54,670 nt of DNA from Verrucomicrobiales bacterium (GCA_016795425.1 JAEUHG010000261.1:1-54670), one strand, 5' to 3'; positions 6,688 through 16,327 are shown, counted from the first letter of the stretch. Notes: generated from the sequence alone by a model not told the origin. Translations and numbers: made by a program.

Positions 6688-9084
6688 ATGAGGGAGGAAT
6701 TGCCCGGTCGGGGGGGGCACGGGGATGCCCCGGATCCGACGTCGTCCGGCCATCCCGCCCGCCGCCCTCACTGGATTCTGAGCCTGTGGGCGACCTTGGT
6801 CATGTCGTGTTCGCCGCAAGCGCCGGAGGACACCGTCATGCCGGTAGCGGTGACGAACCGTCTAATCAGCCCGGAGCAGGCGAACCTCCTTGCCGCCTTG
6901 GAGTCCCGGGAACAAGGCGTCGCCGACACTCTGTGGGCCCCCGAGATGCTTGCCCAACGCTGCGGTCGTACGATCGATGCGTGGTGGGATGGGATGTTGG
7001 CTTCCACGAACCGACTCGGCGTACTGGCCGAGATGGATTTCGAACAACTGGTGCTTCCGGTGTGGGGTGATTGGGAGGCGCAAGGGCACGGGGTCGAAGC
7101 CGCCGGCCCCCTGGGTCTCGGCGAACCTCGGACGCATCAGGCGTGGTCGGCGATGGTCGGTCGCTGGCGTCAGGCCGGTTGGCAGCTTCACTCGGTCGAG
7201 TTTCGCCATGTCCGCTTCGAGCCCGGCGTGGATGGGGAGCCGCATCGCAGCGAATACCGCATCGCCGGCGAGCTCGCGAATGACGCCGGCGGGGGTGAGC
7301 GATGGTTGATCCAAGGAACGCTCGGGGTGGTCTGGGGCGAGGCCGTCGGGGGCGCTCCCGCCATCCCCATCCAACGATTGGATGGGAGTCGGGTAATGGT
7401 CCAGCGCCGCCGGGGACCGCCACCGTTTCGACTGATCCAAGACGAGACCATCGATCCGCCCGAGAATTCGCACTCCATCGATCCGCTCATCGCCCACGAT
7501 TTGGATGGTGACGGGCTGCCTGAGATCGTCCTTGCCGCCCGGAACCTGGTTTATCGCCGCCAACCCTCGGGACGCTATCAGCCAGACGCCTTGTGGGGGC
7601 ATCCGCCCGGATTGATCTCGGCGGCGGTGCTGGGGGATTTCGACGGCGATGCGGCCGTCGATTTCGTGGTGGCGAAGCATGAGGGCTTGGCACTGTTGCG
7701 CGGCGGTGCGAACGGCACATTCCAGGAGGCGGAACGAATGGCCTTTTTGGGATCGCCCGAGATGAAACAGGTCTCGGTGATGACCGCTGGTGATGCGGAT
7801 GGCGATGGGGATCTGGATCTGTTCGTAGCCCAATACCGGGTGCCCTACGAGAACGGGTCGATGCCGACACCGTATTTCGATGCCAACGACGGTTACCCTT
7901 CTTTTCTTCTCTTGAACGATGGACAGGGGAGATTCTCGGATGCGACGGCCGCGGCAGGATTAACCGGAAAGAGGCATCGCCGGTCCTACAGTGCCTCCTT
8001 TGTGGATCTGGATCAGGACCGAATGCTCGACCTGGTGGTGGTGAGCGATTTTGCGGGCCTCGACCTTTACCGTAATCTCGGGGGAGCAAGGTTTTCCGAT
8101 GTGACGCGCGCCTGGTGTGCCGCGCCACGAGGGTTTGGCATGGCCCATTCGTTCGCGGATTTCAATGCCGACGGTCATCTGGACCTGATCATGATGGGAA
8201 TGCCGTCCCCCACGGCGAGCCGGTTGGAGCACTTGGGTCTTTGGCGGGAAACGGATCCGGCACAGCGGGAGAAGCGCGCCGAAATGATCCATGGCAATCG
8301 CCTCCTGGTTTCAAAGCCCGGCGGCGGTTTCGACGAACGTTCGGAGGCATTCGGCGTCGCCAACTCCGGTTGGTCCTGGGGCTGCGTCTCGCCGGATTTC
8401 GACAATGACGGCTTTCCCGATCTCTATGTCGCCAATGGACTCGAGAGCCGGAAATCGGTCGAGGACTATGAAGCCCAGTTTTGGTTGCACGACGCGTTCG
8501 TCGGCAATTCGAGCGAGGACTCGACGGCCTACCTTTATTTCATGTCGAAGTTCAATCGCACTCGCGGTCGCGGCCAGTCCTATGGTGGATACGAACGCAA
8601 CCGTCTTTATCTGAACCGCAACGGTCGGGCCTTTGTGGAAGTGGGGGGCGTATTCGGGCTTGGCTCGCAGGAGGACTCGAGAAACGTCGTCAGCGAAGAC
8701 CTGAATGGCGACGGCCGGATGGACTTGGTGTTCACGAGTTTTGCCGCCTGGCCGAGGAATGCGCAGACCCTTCGGATCTACGAATCGCAGCTGGATCCGG
8801 TGGGTTCCTGGATCGGCCTGCGATTACGGCCCTCAAAGGGGGTGCCATCCCCAATCGGAGTCGAGGTCCGACTCCATTTTGGGACGGGAAGAACGGTTGT
8901 CCGTAGCTGGGTCACCGGGGATGGCTATCGATCACAATCCTCGGCGACGGTGCACTTCGGGCTCGGTTCGGAGACATCGGTAACGAGCCTGGAGTGCCTT
9001 TGGCCGGGCGAGCGCCGTGTGCTCCTAAAGAATCCGGCGCCGAACCGCTATCATACGGTGTCGGCGCCGGAGAGCATGAAGTGA
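6688..9084 (+). CDS. FG-GAP/VCBS repeat lipoprotein with C-terminal ASPIC/UnbV domain (CRTAC1-like)
   Basis: A 798-residue protein. The N-terminus ends in LVMSCS, giving a probable lipobox with Cys41 as lipidated residue. From about residue 271 it has at least seven calcium-binding FG-GAP motifs of the form DxDGDGxxD, including DLDGDGLPE, DFDGDAAVD, DADGDGDLD, DFNADGHLD, DFDNDGFPD and DLNGDGRMD, which build an integrin-like propeller. The last about 80 residues (SWIGLRLRP... to NRYHTV) match the ASPIC/UnbV module. Such proteins are surface adhesins or binding proteins. ATG 6688 lies 4 bases after the stop of the hydrolase gene; a TTG at 6673 is possible but less likely. Confidence 0.85.
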   Translation: MREELPGRGGHGDAPDPTSSGHPARRPHWILSLWATLVMSCSPQAPEDTVMPVAVTNRLISPEQANLLAALESREQGVADTLWAPEMLAQRCGRTIDAWWDGMLASTNRLGVLAEMDFEQLVLPVWGDWEAQGHGVEAAGPLGLGEPRTHQAWSAMVGRWRQAGWQLHSVEFRHVRFEPGVDGEPHRSEYRIAGELANDAGGGERWLIQGTLGVVWGEAVGGAPAIPIQRLDGSRVMVQRRRGPPPFRLIQDETIDPPENSHSIDPLIAHDLDGDGLPEIVLAARNLVYRRQPSGRYQPDALWGHPPGLISAAVLGDFDGDAAVDFVVAKHEGLALLRGGANGTFQEAERMAFLGSPEMKQVSVMTAGDADGDGDLDLFVAQYRVPYENGSMPTPYFDANDGYPSFLLLNDGQGRFSDATAAAGLTGKRHRRSYSASFVDLDQDRMLDLVVVSDFAGLDLYRNLGGARFSDVTRAWCAAPRGFGMAHSFADFNADGHLDLIMMGMPSPTASRLEHLGLWRETDPAQREKRAEMIHGNRLLVSKPGGGFDERSEAFGVANSGWSWGCVSPDFDNDGFPDLYVANGLESRKSVEDYEAQFWLHDAFVGNSSEDSTAYLYFMSKFNRTRGRGQSYGGYERNRLYLNRNGRAFVEVGGVFGLGSQEDSRNVVSEDLNGDGRMDLVFTSFAAWPRNAQTLRIYESQLDPVGSWIGLRLRPSKGVPSPIGVEVRLHFGTGRTVVRSWVTGDGYRSQSSATVHFGLGSETSVTSLECLWPGERRVLLKNPAPNRYHTVSAPESMK

Positions 9085-9087
9085 GTT

Positions 9088-9102
9088 CGAGACTTCGGCT
9101 CG
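9088..9102. terminator. Hairpin between convergent genes
   Basis: CGAG-A-C(TTCG)G-CTCG forms a short stem with a bulged A and a stable TTCG loop, 4 bases after the FG-GAP stop codon and between two convergent genes. There is no proper T tract, so termination strength is uncertain. Confidence 0.4.
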
Positions 9103-9138
9103 CTTTGGATTCGATGGCGAATTCGGCGATGCCGCGGA

Positions 9139-10047
9139 TCACTTGAAGGGGATCATCTGGATGCGGTCTTTGTACCACTGCATGTCGAGCTTGCCGGCCG
9201 CATCGAACGTCTTGGTCGGTCCGTAGCTGAAATCAACCGGATACTTGGAAGCGCCGCTGAGCCACTTCTTGATCTCCGCATGGCCATCCGCGAAGGAGAA
9301 GCCGCAGGCGCCGTTGTGGTAGGAGGCCGGAATGTCCTGCCAATTCGCGACGGCCGGATCGGTGACAAAGAACGCGTCATTGATCGAGTCCGGATGCTCG
9401 TCGAGGGTGAGGTAAGTCATGGCCGGCTGGACGACGTCCCTGGTCTTGATGAACTGGCGATACTGACCATTGAAAGCCCAGCTGGCGCCGCGGGCGGTGT
9501 TGTCGTTGGCGTCGTTGTTCGACCGGCCGAAGAAGGCGTTCATCGAGTTGCTGCGCATGCGGCGGTTCCAGCCCTTCTTCCGCTGGGCGGGGCTGACGAA
9601 CTTATCGGCGGGGCACTGATAAATACCCACGGCGCCGCCGCTGTATTTGCCCAATACTCCGTTTACGACCCACTCGACGTTCGTGTTGCTGATGTCGGCG
9701 ACGGAGCTGCCCGCACCCCAGGTCATGACGTTGTTGACCCAGTTGTTGAACTTCTTCGTCGTGATCGCGTCTTCGGTTCCAGGGATGGTGAAGTTGTTGG
9801 CGCAGCGGTCCTCGTAATCGTCGGCGTACAATTGCCAGGCGAGCACGAGTTGTTTGTTGTTGCTTAAGCAGCTGATGCCCTGAGCCTTGGACTTGGCCTT
9901 GGCCAGGGCGGGAAGCAGCATGCTGGCGAGGATCGCGATGATCGCGATCACCACCAGGAGTTCGATGAGGGTGAAGGCGCGCGTTCGCCGCAGAAGGCGG
10001 GACGCGGATGACGCAAGGGCGCTCATGGTGAGGTTGTTTCTTTCCAT
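9139..10047 (-). CDS. Prepilin-type N-terminal methylation domain protein (pseudopilin-like)
   Basis: A 302-residue protein with the type IV pilin / type II secretion N-terminus: basic leader, RAFTLIELL, and a hydrophobic helix. The residue before Phe is Ala, not the usual Gly. After the helix come SCLSNNKQLVLAWQLYADDY and a C-terminal region with FSFADGHAEIKKW, typical of the very large DUF1559-like pseudopilin family of Verrucomicrobiota and Planctomycetota. It is a lone gene. ATG 10026 is an alternative start, seven codons downstream. Confidence 0.85.
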   Translation of the reverse strand: MERNNLTMSALASSASRLLRRTRAFTLIELLVVIAIIAILASMLLPALAKAKSKAQGISCLSNNKQLVLAWQLYADDYEDRCANNFTIPGTEDAITTKKFNNWVNNVMTWGAGSSVADISNTNVEWVVNGVLGKYSGGAVGIYQCPADKFVSPAQRKKGWNRRMRSNSMNAFFGRSNNDANDNTARGASWAFNGQYRQFIKTRDVVQPAMTYLTLDEHPDSINDAFFVTDPAVANWQDIPASYHNGACGFSFADGHAEIKKWLSGASKYPVDFSYGPTKTFDAAGKLDMQWYKDRIQMIPFK

Positions 10048-10288
10048 TTCGAGGTGTAACCGAGGGTTTGGACTGGGTCAGGTCCAGGGTGTTGCCGGGA
10101 GATTTGCTCGGATTTTTCCAGCCCGACAAGGGGTAATTCGAAGGCACAGGGCTGGAGAACCTCTCGAAGCGGAGGTGCTTTTCACCATTGGGCTCCGACT
10201 CAGGGGCGGAAACGGTCTGCGAAATCAGCCCCTGCGAGACGGGGCGTTGGCATTGACGCCGCCGTGTCGGGCGTCGATAAGGCTGGCC

Positions 10289-12211
10289 ATGCCGAAACGG
10301 GGAACTCTTCGGGTCTGCGGTCTTCTCTTTGCAGGTTTGGCAGGTTGGAGCCTCGCCGAGCGCTCGGTCGTCGCGGCTGAAGCGCCGTCGCAAGAATTGG
10401 ACGCCGACGGGTTCGCCGAGCGGTATACCAAATTTGAGCATAGGATCCCCATGCGGGATGGAGTGCGATTGCACACCTCCGTCTACATCCCGAAGGACGA
10501 TTCGAAGGCGTATCCGATGCTTCTCATTCGAACGCCCTACGGCGTCAGACCCTATGGCAGCAGCGCGTTCGCGGACCCCAATGGTTCCTTCGAAACACTC
10601 GCCAGGGACCAATTCATCTTTGTCTTTCAGGACGTTCGCGGGCGGAACGGGTCAGAGGGGGAATTCGTCCATGTGCGACCCTACCGACCCGCGAAATCCG
10701 GTCCGACCGAAGTCGATGAATCCAGCGACACCTGGGATACGATCGATTGGCTGGTCCGCCAAGTGCCAGGCAGCAACGGGAAAGTGGGAATGCTCGGTAT
10801 TTCCTATCCGGGCTTTTATGTGTCGATGGGGATGATCGACAGCCATCCGGCTTTGGCCGCGGCGTCCCCCCAGGCGCCGATCGCCGATTGGTTCATCGGT
10901 GACGACTTTCATCACAATGGAGCCCTGTTCCTTTCCCATGCATTCAACTTTCTCGCCGGCTTTGGCCAAAAGCTGGAGGAACCGACTCGTCAGGATGGCC
11001 GTCCCTTCGATCACAAGACGCCGGACGGTTACGATTTCTTCCTGAGAATGGGGCCGCTTGCGAACGCCGATCGCGTTCATTTCAAGGGGGCCATTCAATT
11101 CTGGCCGGAATTGGGTGAACACGCCAACTACGACGCCTTTTGGCAGGCGCGCAATATCCGGCCGCATTTGAAGAACATCCGGTGCGCGGTCATGACAGTA
11201 GGCGGTTGGTTTGACGCCGAGGATTTATTCGGGGCTCTGGAAACCCATCGTTCCGTGGTGCAGTTCAATCCGGGCATCGAACACCACCTGGTGATGGGAC
11301 CTTGGGCTCATGGCGAATGGGGACGAGGCAGCGGCGAACGATTGGGCAATGTCGATTTCCAGGCCAAGACAGCTGCTTTTTACCGGGAGAACATCGAGCT
11401 CCCGTTTTTTCGGCGACATCTCAAGGGTGATACCAACACCCCGTTGCCCAAGGCCTACGTCTTTGAGACCGGGACCCATCGCTGGCGACGCTTGGACGCC
11501 TGGCCACCCGCTACGGTGATCCGCACCAACCTGTTCTTGGGACCCGAGGGTCGTCTGGCAGCCCAATCACCTCCTGGTGTCGACACGGCTTTCGACGAGT
11601 TTGTCAGTGATCCGACCAAACCTGTCCCCGCCATCCCCGGCATCGCCATCGGCATGACGCGGGAATACATGACTGACGATCAGCGGTTCGCATCCCGTCG
11701 TCCTGATGTCCTGGTCTATGTCACGGAACCGCTTGAGGAAGACCTCACCATCGCCGGCCCTGTCGAGGCGAGTCTGGTCGTCAGCACCACCGGGACAGAC
11801 GCGGATTGGATCGTGAAACTCATCGATGTGTACCACGGCGATTTTCCGGATCCGAAACCCAATCCTGCCGGAATCCGGATGGGTGGATATCAGCAGTTGG
11901 TGCGCGGTGAACCCATGCGAGGCCGGTTCCGCAAGAGCTTCGAACACCCGGAACCCTTCACGCCCGGAAAGCCCGAGCCGGTATCGTGGGTCATGCCGGA
12001 TGTGTTCCACGTCTTTCGCCGCGGCCACCGGATCATGATCCAGGTTCAAAGCACCTGGTTCCCCATCATCGATCGAAATCCGCAGACCTACGTCGACTCC
12101 ATCTGGAATGCCCGACCGGAGGATTTTCGCAAAGCGACCCACCGCGTCCATCGGGGGGGCGCCACCGCGTCGCGTGTCACTCTGAGCGTTCTGCCGAGGG
12201 TCTCCCTATAG
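10289..12211 (+). CDS. Secreted CocE/NonD-family hydrolase (X-Pro dipeptidyl-peptidase S15-like)
   Basis: A 640-residue protein with a signal peptide of about 30 residues. The catalytic domain begins at FEHRIPMRDGVRLHTSVYIP and carries Ser172 in GISYPGF, Asp309 in GGWFDAED and His341 in MGPWAHGEW, a full triad. A C-terminal jelly-roll domain starts near LVYVTEPLEEDLTI. Family members hydrolyse acyl or peptide bonds (cocaine esterase, glutaryl-7-ACA acylase, Xaa-Pro peptidase); the substrate cannot be read from sequence. It is divergent from the pseudopilin gene with about 240 bases between them, which should hold both promoters. Confidence 0.85.
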   Translation: MPKRGTLRVCGLLFAGLAGWSLAERSVVAAEAPSQELDADGFAERYTKFEHRIPMRDGVRLHTSVYIPKDDSKAYPMLLIRTPYGVRPYGSSAFADPNGSFETLARDQFIFVFQDVRGRNGSEGEFVHVRPYRPAKSGPTEVDESSDTWDTIDWLVRQVPGSNGKVGMLGISYPGFYVSMGMIDSHPALAAASPQAPIADWFIGDDFHHNGALFLSHAFNFLAGFGQKLEEPTRQDGRPFDHKTPDGYDFFLRMGPLANADRVHFKGAIQFWPELGEHANYDAFWQARNIRPHLKNIRCAVMTVGGWFDAEDLFGALETHRSVVQFNPGIEHHLVMGPWAHGEWGRGSGERLGNVDFQAKTAAFYRENIELPFFRRHLKGDTNTPLPKAYVFETGTHRWRRLDAWPPATVIRTNLFLGPEGRLAAQSPPGVDTAFDEFVSDPTKPVPAIPGIAIGMTREYMTDDQRFASRRPDVLVYVTEPLEEDLTIAGPVEASLVVSTTGTDADWIVKLIDVYHGDFPDPKPNPAGIRMGGYQQLVRGEPMRGRFRKSFEHPEPFTPGKPEPVSWVMPDVFHVFRRGHRIMIQVQSTWFPIIDRNPQTYVDSIWNARPEDFRKATHRVHRGGATASRVTLSVLPRVSL

Positions 12212-12259
12212 CACGCACTCCCGCGATTGCGACCTGCCGTCGGATGGCTATCGTCCGCC

Positions 12260-12817
12260 ATGCATCGAACGATGGACGATCTGCGGGAAGGACTCAGCGA
12301 TGTGGAAGCGTCGCCGAAGGATGGCGGGCGCCTGGACGCGATCGTGGTCCGGCCCGAGCGTGACGCTCGACGTGAGGTTGCCGCCTGTCGCATGGACGTT
12401 TCGTTGGGGGCGATGGGAGATCGGTGGGGGACCCAGTTTGCGTCCCCGCCCTTGCCTGGGATGCCCGTCCTGGATTCGCAGCTTACTCTCATGAATTCGC
12501 GGGCGGCGACCCTGGTGGCGGTCGAGCGATCGCGGTGGGAACTGGCAGGGGACCAATTGTACGTGGATCTTGATCTCAGCGAGTTGAATCTGCGGCCCGG
12601 GGACCGATTGCGCATCGGGGAGGTGGTGTTGGAGGTCACCGCCAAAGCCCATCTGGGATGCCGCAAGTTCGCGGCGCGCTTCGGCGAGGCGGCGCTGGCG
12701 TTCGTGAATTCACCGGAAGGCAAGCATCTCCACTTGCGCGGGATCTACGCCAAGGTCGTGGTGCCCGGAGAGGTGCGCCAGGGCGATCCGATCCACAAAG
12801 TGCCTCCAGAGTCGTGA
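12260..12817 (+). CDS. MOSC-domain protein
   Basis: A 185-residue single-domain MOSC protein, homologous to the C-terminal domain of molybdenum cofactor sulfurases. Visible features are LMNSRAATLVAVERSRWELAGDQLYVDLDLSELNLRPGDRLRIG, the typical beta strands of the domain, and the conserved cysteine Cys134 in GCRKF. These proteins handle sulfur or molybdenum cofactor; stand-alone versions such as YiiM act in N-hydroxylated base reduction. The start is placed at ATG 12260. No signal peptide. Confidence 0.8.
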   Translation: MHRTMDDLREGLSDVEASPKDGGRLDAIVVRPERDARREVAACRMDVSLGAMGDRWGTQFASPPLPGMPVLDSQLTLMNSRAATLVAVERSRWELAGDQLYVDLDLSELNLRPGDRLRIGEVVLEVTAKAHLGCRKFAARFGEAALAFVNSPEGKHLHLRGIYAKVVVPGEVRQGDPIHKVPPES

Positions 12818-13025
12818 ATGGAGTCCGGCCCGATCCTGGCGGCGATAACCGTCGGAGTTGGTGCAAGGCCCCCTTGGGGATGGCGATTCCCCTCGAAGTA
12901 ACCATGCGAATGGGAGGTCTCCGGGGCGATTTGAGGCCTTCCCCGCATTTCAAAGCTTTGACTCCCTTTCGAACTGGCCTAGCCTCGCCACACCGACCCG
13001 GACCACGGACCATTGGAATTGGATT

Positions 13026-13874
13026 ATGAGAATTGGCATCAACAGCTTCCTCTTCACCTCCCCTTTCACGACCGAGAGCGCCAAATTGTTCCCGAAGTTC
13101 AAGAAGTGGGGCTTCGACACGGTGGAGATCCCGGTGGAATCCCCCGAGCATATCGATCCGGCAAAAGTCAAAGCGGCCGCCGACAAGGCCGGGATCGCGA
13201 TTGGCAGTGTCTGCGCCTGCATGGGACCTGGACGCGACTTTCGTGGTTCGGCCGAGGACCAGAAGACGGCGATGACCTACTGCAAGACCCTGATCGATCA
13301 GATGGTCATCATGGGCTGCCCGTCGTTGATCGGACCGGTGTACAGCGTGGTGGGTCGTGCCGATGCCGAAGAGCCGGCAGCCCAAAAAGAGCAGTGGGCG
13401 TTGGTGGTCAAGAATCTCAAGGAACTCGCCAGCTACGCCGAGGCCAATAACGTCAAGATCTGCATCGAACCCTTGAACCGGTTCGAGACCGACTTCCTGA
13501 ATACGTGCGACCAGGGGTTGCGCCTGCTCAAGGCGGTTAAGAGCCCGGCCTTGCGTCTGCATCTCGACACGTTCCACATGAACATCGAGGAGAAGAACCA
13601 GGCCGCCGCGATCCTCAAAGCCGGCAAACTCCTGGGCCATTTCCATGCCTGTGGCAGCGACCGTGGCACCCCGGGCAATGATCATATCGACTGGAAACCC
13701 ATCGTCGCCGCGCTCAAGAAAATACGCTACAACGGGGATGTGGTGATTGAGAGCTTCACAACCGACGTCAAGGTCATCGCCCGGGCGGCGGCTATTTGGC
13801 GCAAAATGGAACCTACGCGCGACGAGATCGCCACCAAGGGCGTCAAGTTCTTGCGCAAAGCATTCAAACGCTAA
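13026..13874 (+). CDS. Sugar isomerase/epimerase, D-tagatose 3-epimerase type
   Basis: A 282-residue TIM-barrel enzyme of the xylose-isomerase-like superfamily. Metal ligands are visible as Glu148 (CIEPLNRFE), Asp181 (LHLDTFH), His207 (FHACGSDRGTPG) and Glu242 (VVIESF), spaced exactly as in D-tagatose/D-psicose 3-epimerases. It should epimerise a ketose at C3 in the cytosol with a divalent metal. The start is ATG 13026. Its neighbours (cupin, DUF1080) suggest a role in unusual-sugar or 3-keto-sugar catabolism. Confidence 0.85.
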   Translation: MRIGINSFLFTSPFTTESAKLFPKFKKWGFDTVEIPVESPEHIDPAKVKAAADKAGIAIGSVCACMGPGRDFRGSAEDQKTAMTYCKTLIDQMVIMGCPSLIGPVYSVVGRADAEEPAAQKEQWALVVKNLKELASYAEANNVKICIEPLNRFETDFLNTCDQGLRLLKAVKSPALRLHLDTFHMNIEEKNQAAAILKAGKLLGHFHACGSDRGTPGNDHIDWKPIVAALKKIRYNGDVVIESFTTDVKVIARAAAIWRKMEPTRDEIATKGVKFLRKAFKR

Positions 13875-13922
13875 CCACAACGACGCCGGCTCGGCTTCCG
13901 GCCGTGCGCCGTTGCTTTCCGA

Positions 13923-14381
13923 ATGTCGTTGCACCCTGTCACCTCCCATATCGAGAGCGTCCCAACCCTTGATGTCCTGGGTTCGCCGGTCCGAATCCTC
14001 CTGGACGGAAAGCAGACCCACGGGGCCTTCGCCTTGGTGGAACTGATCGGGCAGCCAGGAGAGTCGGTTCCGCCCCATGTCCATCATCGGGAGGAAGAGA
14101 CCTTTCATGTGGTCGAGGGGGCGTTGGAGATCTGGTGTGCCGGGCACACGGTGCAATTGCGGGCCGGGGACACCTTCTTTGCACCGCGAAACATGCCGCA
14201 CTCCCCCAAGTTCGTGGGTGCCACACCCGGAAAGGTCCTCGTGACCCTGGTCCCCGCCGGGTTCGAGCGGGCGTTTCGCGAATTGGATACCCTGGCCGCC
14301 CAGGGGCCGGTGACGACGGAGATGGCGACTCGTGTCGTCAAGGAGTACGGCTGCGAGTTTTTGCCACCGCCACCCGCCTGA
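13923..14381 (+). CDS. Cupin-domain protein
   Basis: A 152-residue small cupin. Motif 1 is PPHVHHREEETFHVVEG, with His52, His54 and Glu58 as metal ligands; motif 2 contains GDTFFAPRNMPH with His93 as the fourth ligand. Such single-domain cupins act as isomerases, dioxygenases or binding proteins, with no function assignable here. It follows the epimerase gene by 48 bases on the same strand. Confidence 0.8.
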   Translation: MSLHPVTSHIESVPTLDVLGSPVRILLDGKQTHGAFALVELIGQPGESVPPHVHHREEETFHVVEGALEIWCAGHTVQLRAGDTFFAPRNMPHSPKFVGATPGKVLVTLVPAGFERAFRELDTLAAQGPVTTEMATRVVKEYGCEFLPPPPA

Positions 14382-14450
14382 AATCGGGACCTGTTTCCCG
14401 CTCTGCAGTCGCACCGCAACTATTCCGATGCTCACCAACCTGTATCGACT

Positions 14451-15533
14451 ATGAATCGCAAAGCCATCCTTGCCTTCACGCTGGTCTCCACCTTGGCACT
14501 CGGTTCGGCGCGTGCAGCCGAAGACGGCTTCACCTCCCTCTTTAATGGGCAAAGCCTCGACGGGTGGGAAGGCAATCCAGCGCTGTGGTCGGTGCAAAAC
14601 GGCGCGATTTTGGGACGCACCACCCCCGAGACCAACCTCAAGCACAACACCTTTCTCGTGTGGAAGGGGGGAACCGTCTCCGATTTCGAACTGCGATTGA
14701 GCTATCGCATCGTCAACGGCAACTCCGGCATCCAGTACCGTAGCCGTGTCGCGGAGCAAGGTCCTCAGGGTCCCATCGTGTCCGGATATCAGGCCGACTT
14801 CGAAGCCGGTAAAACCTATTCAGGTATCCTCTACGAGGAACGCGGGCGTGGCATTCTGGCGCAGCGCGGACAAGTCACCCGCATCAATCCGACTCCCGAC
14901 GGCAAGCATGCGGTCGAAGTGTTGGCGTCGGTGGGCAAGACCGAGGACATCCAGGCGGGCATCAAGGCTGAGGATTGGAATGATTACATCGTCATCGCGC
15001 GCGGAAATCGACTCACCCACATCATCAACGGTCGGGTGACCGCCGATGTCATCGATGACGATTCGGCTCACGCCGCCAAATCTGGAGTTCTGGCATTCCA
15101 GGTTCATGTCGGTCCGCCCATGACCGTCGAGTTCAAGAATGTTCGATTGAAAGCCCTTGGCGGTACGCAAACGGCCGAGGCGGGAAAATCGGATCAGGAT
15201 TGGTTTCAGGGCAAATGGAAGGCGACGGCTGGCACCCGGGACGGCCAGGGTTTGCCCCAGGATTTTGTGGATGGACTGAAACTGACCTTCACGGGCGACA
15301 AATACACCGTGGAATGGCCGGGTGGCGAAGGTAATGGCACCTTTAAACTCGGCACTGCCGGGAGCCCGAAGACGGTCGATTTCCATTCCAGCGATGGCAA
15401 TGTGGTTCCCGGTCTGTTCGAGGTGAACGCTAATGAACTGAAGGTCGCGATCGGAATCGAAGGCGGACCGCGCCCCGCGAACTTCAAGGGAGCCGAGGCA
15501 ACGAGTCTTTCGGTTGTCTACCGCCGGCAATAG
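14451..15533 (+). CDS. Secreted DUF1080 protein with C-terminal TIGR03067 domain
   Basis: A 360-residue protein with a signal peptide (MNRKAILAFTLVSTLALGSARA). The DUF1080 domain runs from EDGFTSLFNGQSLDGW to about residue 240 and includes NGNSGIQYRS and EDWNDYIVIARGN. The C-terminal part (from about DWFQGKWKA, residue 248) matches the TIGR03067 module of Planctomycetes-type proteins, with GTFKLGTAGSPKTVDF and LKVAIGIEGGPRP. The DUF1080 part suggests 3-keto-disaccharide or polysaccharide binding/hydrolysis outside the cytoplasm; the role of TIGR03067 is unknown. Confidence 0.85.
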   Translation: MNRKAILAFTLVSTLALGSARAAEDGFTSLFNGQSLDGWEGNPALWSVQNGAILGRTTPETNLKHNTFLVWKGGTVSDFELRLSYRIVNGNSGIQYRSRVAEQGPQGPIVSGYQADFEAGKTYSGILYEERGRGILAQRGQVTRINPTPDGKHAVEVLASVGKTEDIQAGIKAEDWNDYIVIARGNRLTHIINGRVTADVIDDDSAHAAKSGVLAFQVHVGPPMTVEFKNVRLKALGGTQTAEAGKSDQDWFQGKWKATAGTRDGQGLPQDFVDGLKLTFTGDKYTVEWPGGEGNGTFKLGTAGSPKTVDFHSSDGNVVPGLFEVNANELKVAIGIEGGPRPANFKGAEATSLSVVYRRQ

Positions 15534-15597
15534 GCGATCTGCACCTTCCCTTGCGCTGGCGGAGGGGCCATTGCGTTCCCTGCTGTCCCAGCGCACC

Positions 15598-15975
15598 ATG
15601 GATGCCATGAAGGAGCTGCGGATCCTACTGGGAATCGTCCCGGTGCTCTGCCTGCTGGCATTCACCCAGGGCTGCGCTTCCCGACGCATCGATTGGGCCA
15701 CTCGCATCGGCAGCTATTCTTACGACGATGCGATCCGCGAAATGGGGCCTCCCGATAAGTCGGCGAAACTCTCCGATGGATCCACGGTGGCGGATTGGCT
15801 GACCAGTCGTGGGTCCAGGACGATCACCAGTTACGGCCGGGAGCATTATCCTTACGGTGCGTATGGCATGGGGCCCAATCTCGTGGTCGTCGACCCGCCG
15901 ATGCCCGACCGATTCCTGCGTTTGACCTTCGACCCTCAAGGGAAGCTCGCTTCCTGGCAACGGGCCTATAGATAA
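15598..15975 (+). CDS. Hypothetical lipoprotein
   Basis: A 125-residue protein with a lipoprotein signal ending in AFTQGC, making Cys26 the probable lipidated residue. The mature part (SYSYDDAIREMGPPDKSAKL... RFLRLTFDPQGKLASWQRAY) resembles the small outer-membrane SmpA/OmlA-like fold in its closing strand, but this is weak. ATG 15607 is an equally possible start. It is followed 7 bases later by the FtsB-like gene. Confidence 0.6.
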   Translation: MDAMKELRILLGIVPVLCLLAFTQGCASRRIDWATRIGSYSYDDAIREMGPPDKSAKLSDGSTVADWLTSRGSRTITSYGREHYPYGAYGMGPNLVVVDPPMPDRFLRLTFDPQGKLASWQRAYR

Positions 15976-15982
15976 TTCACCC

Positions 15983-16327
15983 ATGCCGCGCCTCCTGGCT
16001 CTCCTTGCCGCCGTGGTGATTCTCCTCCTCGGTATCATGACCTGCATTCCTTTGATCCGGGAGAAGGCGGTCCAAAAACGAGCGCAGCTCCAATTGATGG
16101 AGGAGTTGGAGACCGAGCGTGCCCGCACCCTGGAGATCCAAAAACGTATCGCCGCCGTTCGGAATGACCCTTCCGTGGTCGAGCGACTCGCGCGTGAGAA
16201 GTTCGGCCTGGCGCGGACAGGCGAGGTGGTTTTCAAATTCCGCGGCGATCTGCCTGCCACCCATGTACCCCAGAACCTGGTCTCGAATCGGGCACCGGCT
16301 GTCCCCGGACCAGCGTCCACCCGGTAA
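15983..16327 (+). CDS. FtsB/DivIC-like septum formation initiator protein
   Basis: A 114-residue bitopic protein: one N-terminal transmembrane segment (about 3-24), then a coiled coil (KRAQLQLMEELETERARTLEIQKRIAAVRNDP), then VERLAREKFGLARTGEVVFKF, the signature of FtsB/DivIC proteins that connect FtsL and FtsQ in the divisome. The C-terminal tail is Pro-rich. Assignment is by topology and the AREKFGLARxGE motif. Confidence 0.75.
   Translation: MPRLLALLAAVVILLLGIMTCIPLIREKAVQKRAQLQLMEELETERARTLEIQKRIAAVRNDPSVVERLAREKFGLARTGEVVFKFRGDLPATHVPQNLVSNRAPAVPGPASTR

Noticed and set aside
12636..14759. 707-codon frame on - opposite the epimerase, cupin and DUF1080 genes
   Set aside because: It is antisense to three genes with clear catalytic motifs; no recognisable domain.
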